This document shows, one piece after another, positions 12,670 to 21,370 of a DNA stretch of 64,000 bases. The stretch's first letter is position 1, and every line of letters begins with the position of its first letter. A program made the translations under genes and the position numbers. The DNA lies in the NCBI GenBank assembly GCA_009599575.1, contig VWND01000016.1, forward strand, positions 186,001 through 250,000, given 5' to 3'. The stretch comes from Blumeriella jaapii (lineage: Eukaryota; Ascomycota; Leotiomycetes; Helotiales; Drepanopezizaceae). Below the pieces are notes generated by a model, which did no database searches, was not told where the DNA came from, and saw nothing but the letters and a program-made list of their open reading frames with translations.

Positions 12670-13585
12670 ATGGCGCCTGCTTAACCACATACTTCGAAGA
12701 CTTTCACTCATGAGCTTGCTACTTATAGCGATGCAGAGCTTGATAAGTACCTTGAGGCCAATGGAGGGTCAGACATTCCCTAGTGGCATGGTTTCCAAGC
12801 TGAGTCTAATTTAGAGATATTGATGAAGACTACGATAACCTGAAGAACGACGAAGTTCTTGTTCAAAGATCGAGGCCAGAGCTCCAACCTTTACTGAGGC
12901 ATCCGCAGAATCCACAGTGTTATCAGCCCAATTTGCTCTTCCTGAAAGACGACGCTCCGATCTCTCCGAGAGCGTATCTCAATCGAATCTGCACGTGGCT
13001 ATCAGCTCGCTCGAATTGATCAAGCAACGGAATAATGCCGTTGAAGAATTTCACAACAAGTTAAGGAAACGCTTGATCAAGATTGGTAAGCGGATATCAA
13101 ACTTTGCGACTTCCAGGGCAGATTGCTACACCCGAGCGGAACCGGCGCCCTTGACGGAGGAGCGGCTGAAAGTGTCATGTCCTCTATGCCACGTCCAAAT
13201 CGGAACGAACAGAACCGCAAGACCGACATGTTTGCCTTTGGCACAGCGCTTTACTTCATATTGACCCATGAACTGCCCTTTCGCGAGCTCAGTAGATGAA
13301 GACGATGAAGACGAGATTGGGAGACGATTTGCGAGGCACGACTTTTCCCCTGTGGGAAAGCTCCCATGCGGAGACGTGATACGGAAATGCTGGACCGGGG
13401 TTTACGACGATGCTTTTACGACGATGCTTCTCGAACGATGCTTGGTTTGCAGAGATGGATTAATCGTGAGGAGGATCGCTGCGGGAATCTCTTCCAAGTC
13501 TAATGCTGCTGGTTTATCTCACCCATCATCACTTCAACACTTGGGACACACTCCGCCCTGGACGTTGCTCATTCCGAAGCAATAG
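12670..13585 (+). pseudogene. Decayed fungal protein kinase gene (N-lobe missing)
   Basis: The remnant starts with ATG at 12670 and a TAA at codon 5, then reads YSDAELDKYLEANGG before a TAG. After a frame change come LHVAISSLELIKQRNNAVEEFH and, in another frame, the activation part of a kinase: DFQGRLLHPSG (DFG-like), then SSMPRPNRNEQNRKTDMFAFGTALYF, the equivalent of the conserved D-x-(F/W)-(S/A)-x-G in subdomain IX, then ILTHELPFREL. A further frameshift near 13294 leads to DEDEIGRRFARHDFSP and CGDVIRKCWTG. The ATP-binding lobe and HRD loop are absent, so this is an internally deleted copy. The order of motifs matches a multi-copy kinase family of filamentous ascomycetes. At least two stops and two to three frame changes make it non-functional. 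Confidence 0.75.
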
Positions 13586-14134
13586 GTGAGTTCTAAACTT
13601 AGCACGAGTAGGTCTTCCTCGCCTCTTCCCGCATCCCCTCGATAATGAGCGTTTTCAACTGGTGATATGAGGGGAATTGAACAATTTTTGCGGGGGGTCT
13701 GTGGATGTAGAAGCTGCATCAGACGGGAGCACGGGGTGGGTGAAGGGAAGGAGAGGTAGAGGTTCCTCATCTACTTGCTAGGCACAACAATGTCTTTGAC
13801 AAAACGACTGCCGGGTTAACCATACCCATCAGTCGATCTGCTTCATGTTATTATGTAGATTGCCCCGAGACTCCACACAGTCAACAAATGCTTCCATGAC
13901 CTATGTATTTACCACCTTTCCAAACAGCCAATCACCTTGAAAGCGTTCCCACCTTCAATCAGCGTCTCGAGGTTGGTGTAGCTCTACGGATCGAGCCCTT
14001 TTCTTTGGCTTTTTAAATGCTTTTCCATCGATCCTCTGAGACAATGAAGTATCAGGGGTAACGTCTCGCGAACCAACGCGGCTTGATTGACTGTCAGCTT
14101 CCTCCATTAAAAATTCAGCATCATGACTTGGTTG
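13586..14134. other. Spacer between kinase remnant and DUF7924 gene
   Basis: No gene or repeat is visible; it should hold the 3' end of the DUF7924 gene. Confidence 0.4.
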
Positions 14135-15463
14135 TTAGGAGAGATGGTGGCTTTCTAACCCCTGTGAGAGACCGGATTCCCCTGGCTCGGATTGCTCCGA
14201 GCTCTCAAAATCCAGACCGGGCGGCAAATCATTGATAGCTGAACATATTTTTTGCAAGTGAGACGGCATCCATTTCTCGTAAACATTCTTAGTGAATTTG
14301 TAAGCCGTCCATTTCTCTTTGCCGTCCAGTTCCGTAAAGCTGAACTCACGGATCGAATGACGGTAGAAAGTGGTTTTCTTTCCGTCGATCACAGGATAAT
14401 AACCGTAGATTCTTATAAACCGGTTATTGTGCGAAATTGAAAAAGCGAGGATTTCCCGGTGAAGCTCTTTTTCGCGTTTCACAAGCCTGAAGAGTTCGAC
14501 AACACCCCTTACGGCCATCGTCATGCTGTGAGCATTCTGTCGGTCTGCAATATCAAGCGCCGCAGCGCCGCATTTGACCTCACATGTAAGAAACGGGAAG
14601 TACATAAAGTATGTACCCATGAAAAAAGATATTTCCGAGAAGCCACCAATAAACGGCTGGATTTTTTTAAGCTGATCTTCGGTAAATGCAGTTCGCTTGA
14701 ATCCAACAGCATAGTCGGGTTGCGGATGAGGCTTAGTTAAAGCGATGGAATTGTCCCAACCTTCGTTGACACTTTCAATCAAGGTTTTCAGACCTTTGGC
14801 GCCACCAATAGCTAGCGATTGAGCGGAAGGAACGATAAGTCGAGCGATATCTTGAATGACCTTGGCCTCGTTCCTGTCTTGTATCATATTGCACGTCTCC
14901 TCGAAGAGATCATCCTGAAACAATGAATCCTCTGGAACTACTTGCTCAGCTTCAAGAAGGAACCGGCAAACGGTCTTGCTTGTGTCCGTAATACCCAAAT
15001 CCGATTTGCGCATGAAGCTACCCTTGGTCTCGAGTAGGATTGTGTATTGCGGGCTTTGATACGGAGCACTTTTGGCTTCCCTCGGCTTTTGATCGCTGGG
15101 TGTGGTAGAGCTGGGCGCGGCAGAGCCAGCTTCCGATTGTTTTCCGCGAAAAGATGAAGAAGATTTCTTCCTCGCAAGCAGATGAATCATGTTGGTCTCC
15201 GATTCGAAGTATTCCTTGGGCCAACGAAACTCCCTTCTCCAGTATTCAAGTGGGTTGATCTCCACCCCGCTGTCACCGACGGCTGCGTTCTCGCCGATTG
15301 TGCCTTCGATAGGAGATTGTGGAGGGGAACTTCGTGGTCGCTTTTGAGAGGGAGTGGCACTGGAGGAGAGGGTGAGTGCATCTTCTTGCGATCGTTTTCG
15401 TTTTCGATCTTTGATCTGTGGCCCAACATTTTGGATGTTTCGTTTTGCTTGACGCGGGGCCAT
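14135..15463 (-). CDS. DUF7924 family protein, probable PD-(D/E)XK nuclease-like fold
   Basis: Intronless, 442 residues, from the ATG at 15463-15461 (MAPRQAKRNIQNVG). The first ~130 residues are basic and Ser/Pro-rich with KRKR and QKRPR clusters, likely nuclear targeting. The C-terminal half is the conserved domain: PDYAVGFKR at about residues 249-257, FFMGTYFMYFPFLTCEVKCGA at about 280-300, then IADRQNAHSMTMAVRGVVELFRLV, HREILAFSISHNNRFIRIYG, and KEKWTAYKFTKNVYEKWMP. The spaced Asp (D250) followed by E-V-K (E295, K297) after a hydrophobic strand fits the PD-(D/E)XK pattern; the downstream Q-N-A-H helix is typical of this group. I recognise the domain as DUF7924, a fungal family of unproven function. 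It is the only intact gene in the island, which suggests recent arrival or selection. Confidence 0.75.
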   Translation of the reverse strand: MAPRQAKRNIQNVGPQIKDRKRKRSQEDALTLSSSATPSQKRPRSSPPQSPIEGTIGENAAVGDSGVEINPLEYWRREFRWPKEYFESETNMIHLLARKKSSSSFRGKQSEAGSAAPSSTTPSDQKPREAKSAPYQSPQYTILLETKGSFMRKSDLGITDTSKTVCRFLLEAEQVVPEDSLFQDDLFEETCNMIQDRNEAKVIQDIARLIVPSAQSLAIGGAKGLKTLIESVNEGWDNSIALTKPHPQPDYAVGFKRTAFTEDQLKKIQPFIGGFSEISFFMGTYFMYFPFLTCEVKCGAAALDIADRQNAHSMTMAVRGVVELFRLVKREKELHREILAFSISHNNRFIRIYGYYPVIDGKKTTFYRHSIREFSFTELDGKEKWTAYKFTKNVYEKWMPSHLQKICSAINDLPPGLDFESSEQSEPGESGLSQGLESHHLS

Positions 15464-16756
15464 GTCGACTGGAAGGAGGAGGGATTCCAAGTAGGTGTAT
15501 AATACCGCTGAGGTGGTCGGTGATGAAATGCGCTAGAGTTTGGGATGGAAAATACGGCAACAATGATTCCTTCTTTTTATCCATTTAGCGATCGCAACAT
15601 CACTCTTCATCCGGATCCACTCACATCTAAGACTAGCTCATCCAAAGCAATTGTAGACAGAGGAAGTCGAGCTGCTTAGTCGGCTCCCGTGGTGGATCAG
15701 AAGGTTTTGCGGCTCGCAACGTACAGGTAGGTAGGCTACGCCGGTGACATTGGTTGGTGCTTACTAAGTAAGAATTAGCTAGTTTGCAGTCTGATGCGTA
15801 AGGCAACAAGTAACCGAGATACTGTAGCCTTAACGCCACCCGTACCCAGCCTTAAATGTTTATTATTGACAGAGCTAATCCCATGATATTAACAGACTTT
15901 GCTTCCACTAAGGAGAGAAATAAGACGAATTAGATTGTGCAATCACATAGATTCAACCTAATCTTCTGTCAGTCAAAAGAGTTATAAGTTCAGAGGTGGG
16001 GAATAGTTTTGGTGTAGGAAACTCACAAGAGACTGATAACTAACGTCTTATGACGTCCCCAACCACGCATCTGAAACAACAGCGAATTCAATAAGTGTTA
16101 GGATAAAGAAGAAAAAGAAAGCGTTTGTTATAATCGTCGCTTTCGGATGTCCAAGACCAAGGGCACCCGGAATAGCAATACTGTCACGGTAATTTAATTT
16201 TGAATATAATTTTTACAAGAGCAATATCAGCCGTGGTACATCTCTATTAGGGTAAAAGAAACGTACGCCAGGGCATCGCAACGGTATATAATGTAAAGCG
16301 GAGGCTCTTTAATATGCGTCAAAGTCTCGACTTCCGATAAAATAGCATCGCGCCGCTATTAAAGTTCAGAAGAATTCTCCATGTTATTATTTGCTTGATT
16401 ATTTGTGAAAATAATTCAGGCGTGGATCGGTAGAAGAGCGAGGTTCTTCCTCCTGCCGCTATTTATACAAGCCAGAGGTATAAGACTTTCCATGATGTGA
16501 AAGAGGATACATCGCAGCGGATTACATGGCCTATTTTCTGGCCATCTCATGCGAGAGAAAAATGCGGATACAAACCAAGGGTTTGCATTCTGCTAAAAAT
16601 GATTTCCACCCGTTGTTTTACACTTGGGCGTACATAAGCCTTTCAGTCTGCCAGCGCTTTGACGCAGAGTCTCGAAGAATCAAGCCGACGGAACCATCTT
16701 ATATATAACGTCTTTTTGGCTTGACTCGTCAGTCTGTACGATCCAAAGAAACGCTC
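15464..16756. other. AT-rich island DNA
   Basis: Contains the promoter of the DUF7924 gene at its left end. The rest, about 15840-16750, is very AT-rich with no open frame of note; a 60-codon frame at 16526-16708 is not protein-like enough to call. Confidence 0.4.
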
Positions 16757-17022
16757 AGCTTCAACAGCTTTGATATTCTGAATTTTTCGAAGGTAGCTTT
16801 ACGAACACAATGGAGAACCATCCCGCTTGTAGAGGAAAGGCTCAAATAGCGGACCATTTGTCACACACTTCTTTTATAAAACTGCTTTCTCGAGAGTCTC
16901 TTATATGCAGAAATCACTAGCTTAGCACGTCTCCAATGCCCTGCGGGAGGCTTGAGGTAGTGCAGTTTCACTGCCCCCTCCAGACGTTAAATAATATCAT
17001 CATCATCATCATCATCATCATC
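16757..17022 (+). repeat. Dispersed repeat family, copy B
   Basis: Same block order as copy A: AGCTTCAACAGCTTTGAT, GGAGAACCATCCCGCTTGTAG, TTTGTCACACACTTCTTTTATA, CTAGCTTAGCACGTCTCC, CCTGCGGGAGGCTTGAGGT, CACTGCCCCCTCCAGACGTT, then a tail of AATA followed by about nine ATC triplets. In the frame of copy A it is broken by TAG and TAA. The ATC-repeat tail at the end of a conserved 3' segment is the feature most like a non-LTR or SINE-type element. Confidence 0.65.
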
Positions 17023-17875
17023 CAGTTATATAAAAAACACAAATGCTTCTAAACAGATTTTTAAACTGCTATTGCTATTTTGTTATTAAACCTCGCTCAT
17101 CTCTACTCTATTATGTTACCCTGAATAAAACACCTCCGTTGTTACAAGCGCATAGTCGTGGCAGCCTCTCAGCTGTTCCCTTCCTTTGTATCTACAATTC
17201 CCCATGCCCAATTTTATAACCGTGCTGCCCCACCAGTAACTGGTGTACTGCGTTTTCCATTTCCTGGGTTTTCAACGCAATTACTTTCACGGCTCAAGTC
17301 AGAAAAAGCAATTTCGGTGGCAAGAAGTGTACGAGACAACATTAATATTTTCTGGGACTTCTAAGCACTTTCTTGGCTCCTCCCCTCCATACATTCTCTG
17401 ACGAACTGTCGAGCAAGAATGTTGTATATTCGGCCCATATTTCCGGCGAGAGATGAAAATCTCTAGATTGTTCGTCTCTTCGGTCTACGTGGAGCTAATA
17501 ACTTCCACGTACACCTTGTAAACACTGCAGCTATCGTGATAGGAACAGACCAGCTGCTATGGAAACCGATGTTCAACCTTTTGCTCGCTATTGCAGCACC
17601 AAGGATTGCCACAGGTACCAAGTCCAAGTGCATTTCGTAAAAGGTATCGGCGAGTATACTATCAAGGAACGAGGATCCTGGATCCTCGCCGGTTCACACA
17701 TAGATCGCAACTATCGTCGAAACTACCAAGGCAGCATAAGGAGCTGGAATTCCTTTAACATAGGATGCTCTGCAAAGAGTTTTTTTTTTTTGCATCAAGC
17801 TTTGAATCATATCATATTGTGCGAGACGAGTCAGACCATTTAACACGTAGAATATCAAAACGATCTGGTAACTCC
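17023..17875. other. AT-rich island DNA
   Basis: No gene is supported. A 94-codon frame at 17559-17843 (+) and a T-run at 17781-17791 are the only marks. Confidence 0.35.
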
Positions 17876-18407
17876 ATGCCATCCGACGACATGTCTGAGA
17901 ACTGTGTCCGTCATTTTACCTCCGCAACTTGTGTATTCTGGGGGCTAATCTTCGTTAAGCGTGGCATTGACCTTACATTACACCAAGTTTCAAAGTGGAA
18001 GTCCGCTGCTACCATCGGTTTTGATAATACAAACCGCCAGGCAGCAAAGACTTCGGTGTTGCCTTTTCACGAGACGGAGTTCACAACTACACTCTTGCCA
18101 GGCGCCTGTCTAGTTAATTTTAACGAAACGGTGCAGATTCCCCGGAACTGCACAGCGAGTCTCTTTCCTGGATCGTCGTTGTAGCGGTCTGGTGCAGGAA
18201 CCAGTGCTGGAATGGTCGATCCTGGATATGAAGGTGCTATAGGAGCTTTAATGGAAGTGAAGGACTTGAAAAGTATCGTTCTTTATAGAAATTCTAAGCT
18301 CGCGCAAATTGTATTCGAGGAAATGGGGGGAAATGATCCAGGGATATGGTGGCATCTACCAGTTCTCAACTAGTAGTGTTGGACGCGATAGGACAGCAAA
18401 GGCGTAA
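17876..18407 (+). pseudogene. dCTP deaminase / dUTPase-like gene, inactivated
   Basis: From ATG at 17876 the frame reads about 100 residues, including FVKRGIDLTLHQVSKWKS and LPGACLVNFNETVQIPRNC, then meets TAG at 18182-18184. In the same frame it continues RSGAGTSAGMVDPGYEGAIG and then ALMEVKDL..IVLYRN.KLAQIVFEEM, the conserved core of the trimeric dUTPase/dCTP deaminase fold (the GYEG turn and the A-Q-I-V-F strand). A frameshift near 18345 is followed by a GYGGIYQF..SSVGRDRTAKA-like end and TAA at 18405-18407. The stop sits where a Trp is expected (LWRSGAG), a TGG-to-TAG change that equals CpA-to-TpA on the other strand, as in repeat-induced point mutation. Family members remove amino or phosphate groups from dCTP/dUTP. 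Confidence 0.75.
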
Positions 18408-20140
18408 ATTTGGGGACTTTTCGAAAACTCGAGATGAGCGTGCTCTTACTATCAATTAAGATTTGCATAGAGGTTCAGGAAGCTCAGTTGAATGTTTGTG
18501 ACATCCTTTGGCAAATAATATTAAACTTCGATTTCGATAGACCGACTAGCTACCTAGAGAAAAGAGCTAGTCTCTCTCTCCAAATGGAAAGTTCTAGCTT
18601 TTCAAAGGGGCTCAACCCCATCCGTTGTCGCCAATCCATGGCCTTCATGCCTTCCGATCGGCGATTGCAGCACAGCTTTGTCCAATCCTAGTTGAATGGT
18701 GCATTAGCTCTTATATGCAGAGGATGCACAGGCGTTGGTCTCGCTGTTCTATATAAAAGGCATCATGGACCTCGCTCTCAGCTGGTTTGCCAGAATGACA
18801 GTCAACCCTCACATCAATAATCACGCCAGACATATTCACTACCTCCTGAAGCTCGACATCCTCGTTGGACAGCAACTAATGAGACCCACACAATGGGTAC
18901 ATCTTTGCATAGGTACCTCGACATCAAGATGCATCAAGCGATTCGAGAACGACGCTACGACAAAATCACCGTTGTGGGTGCTCATAATCGAAGTAGCCGA
19001 TCGGAGATCTTTTATCGGCGAGCAGAGAGACAAAGCCTTCAATTGGCAGCGACTAACTGCTGTTCTTGTCGGCAACGAGCTCCGGATCCAATGTTTTGCT
19101 GGCTACGATCATATTGAGCATTATGCCGAACTTATTGCTACATATCTTGATATTCAGCAAACCAACGGATTCAAATCATCTCCCCTCACCTCTGTGGTCA
19201 CTTTCATTCCTCCATCTTGCTCGGATACCCAGAAGGCACCTCAGTGCGACCAACCTTGACGATCTACCGCAAAACCTCGATACGATTGTTCTTGGTCTTG
19301 TGCATCGCCTCGAGCGGCTGACGGGTGTGACTGACTGGCAGGGAAATAAGATATCTGGTAGTCTTACTGAAAGCACGTCTTCTCCATCGCCTTCTGAAAT
19401 TTGCGTATCGTTTCTCTGGAACACACAGACCGAGAAAAGTGCCATGTATTTTTCAAGGTTTTCAGCGTTACCATTTCAGTAAGCGTGCCGAAAGAAATTT
19501 CATAAAAAAAAACACTCCATGAAGTGCTTTAGCCGCCCAGGCGAAGGTGCTTGCTCACTTTTCTGTAAACAAGGCCGACCATCTTGACGGTTTCATGAAA
19601 TCCATAAGCAATAGAAATTCAGCGCGGAATTGACACAGATCACTAACTTTATCCACAAGCATCCCTTTCGTTTGTATGTATTAGTTATTGGCAGTATCAT
19701 AAGCTTATGGTATTTGGATTCTGCCAATTCTTTTTCTTCCGAGTTTGCTTCCTCTTTCGTGATTTAAGCCAGCTGTCGACGCTCTCGCCGAACCATTGCT
19801 GTGGCCGTTGAAGACAAGTGAAACGTGATTGAGGGGCGAAATTGGACTTTTGTATTTTAGACACAAAACGCTCGAAATAGGCCGTTTTAAAAGCAGCACC
19901 GTACGATGCGCTCCTTGACTCTGAGAACGAAGGTTGATGTTCGCATCCGGTTACCAGTGACCAGATCACGTGAAAGGATTGAACCGCGGTCTCAGATATG
20001 AATCTTCAAGATGCGTTTCTGAAGTGGTTGATGCTAATGCACCAAAAGGTGTAAAGATTGTCCATTTCTCCTCAGTCCATGGTCGTATGTGACATGAAAA
20101 TGCTTCGGCTGTATTACATTGACAACACTTTTTTTTAGAT
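18408..20140. other. Island DNA with an unrecognised broken frame
   Basis: A frame from ATG at 18765 to 19259 (+, 164 codons) reads protein-like (FNWQRLTAVLVGNELRIQCF, YDHIEHYAELIATYLDIQQ) and seems to continue in another frame at about 19215-19480 (LDDLPQNLDTIVLGLVHRLERL). I do not recognise it; it may be another decayed gene. The rest holds nothing recognisable. Confidence 0.35.
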
Positions 20141-20246
20141 TGGTAATAATAATGATCATCTAACGTCTGGAGGGGCCAGTGAAACCGAGCAACCCCTAGC
20201 CTTTTCGTAGGGGCTTGGAGACGTGCTAAGCTGGGGATTTCTACAC
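20141..20246 (-). repeat. Dispersed repeat family, copy C (3' end only)
   Basis: Read on the minus strand it carries AAATCCCCAGCTTAGCACG, CCCCTACGAAAAGGCTAGG, CACTGGCCCCTCCAGACGTT, and a tail GATCATTATTATTACC. Only the second half of the family is present, placed directly after the tail of copy D, giving a head-to-tail pair. Confidence 0.6.
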
Positions 20247-20259
20247 GTTGATTGCAATA

Positions 20260-20525
20260 ATAGTGATAATGATCTTGTTTAACGTCTGGGGGAGGCATTA
20301 AAACTGCACAACCTCAAGCCTCCCTCCCGTAGGACATAAAAAACGTGCTAAGCTGGGGATTCTTACATACATAAGGCTTTCGAAAACGCATTTATATACT
20401 GTAAAAGAAACGTGTGATAAGTGCCCGCTGGTTAAGCTTTCTTTTATAAGCGGGATAGTTTTTTATAAAATTTGTGAATTGACTTTCGATATCACAGAAA
20501 TTATCAAAGCTATTAAAGCTGAAAG
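20260..20525 (-). repeat. Dispersed repeat family, copy D (longest coding part)
   Basis: On the minus strand the coding-like half reads SFNSFDNFCDIESQFTNFI and the 3' half repeats CCCCAGCTTAGCACG, GGGAGGGAGGCTTGAGGTTG and CCCCCAGACGTTAAA before an ATTATTG-type tail. The open frame extends further 5' to about 20586 (FGFDLLAEARYHNRYDFSTF), so the family's coding part is longer than the shared block in copies A and B. Confidence 0.6.
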
Positions 20526-21370
20526 TTGAAAAGTCGTAACGGTTATGATAGCGAGCTTCTGCAAGCAGATCAAACCCAAAAACCAAAACCGATCTTAATA
20601 TCTAAATCTGGATGAAAAAATGCGTTGATACTGGTACAACACATAAAGCAATTTTTCGGAACGGTATCACGCTGCTCCGAAGGCGTTTGAGCCGAGCTTT
20701 CGTAAGCATATTAAAACTTCGGTGTCCGAAAATAAAGATCAATGAAGCTTTTCCAGCCATTGTCGGAAGTGATTCCGAGAGTTTTTGCATTGTACGATAT
20801 GCCAAAGTGCTTTGCGCTTGCCGCACGAGCATTTGAGATTCGCGTTTGCGTATATGAACTTGGTGCAATACCAACAGAAGTTGTGATGAGTCGAGTATAG
20901 CGCAAGGAGTCGATGCAAAACAGGACGGGACAAACGAAGCTTCGGAACATCAACGATTTTGTATCCCAGCTGCCATTCTTGGTAGTTTCGTAAAAGAGAG
21001 CCGAGGCTGTTCGTCCATCAGAGTGCTTTGGCGCCGTCACGTATTGGACGGTCGTGTGTCTTGATCCCACCAACCGTAGGTTCGTGTCTTTCATCGAAAT
21101 GTCAGGAACGAACATTTTTCGGTCGGGGTTATGTAACAAAATATTTCGTTACTAGCATCAACTACCGATTAGCCTAATTGGGGTGAGGGTAAATTGTTGA
21201 TTAGCATAAACCGATTCAATTAGGTTTGTAAGCAAGGGACCTGATGGGTTCCGGCCGAGTTTTTGCCAATTTTCCTATTCGCGATCATTTTGGGGTGGAG
21301 GTGGAATTGGCTATTTCGATTTTTTTCCTATTTTCTATTTTCTTTCGTTTTGGAACCCAGATCTGTAGTT
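20526..21370. other. Possible remnant of a dispersed coding element (minus strand)
   Basis: A minus-strand frame at 20711-21139 reads KMFVPDISMKDTNLRLVGSR, then WDTKSLMFRSFVCPVLFCID, and is followed downstream by the frame that enters copy D. Together these may be one decayed gene whose 3' end defines the repeat family. No family was recognised. Confidence 0.35.
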
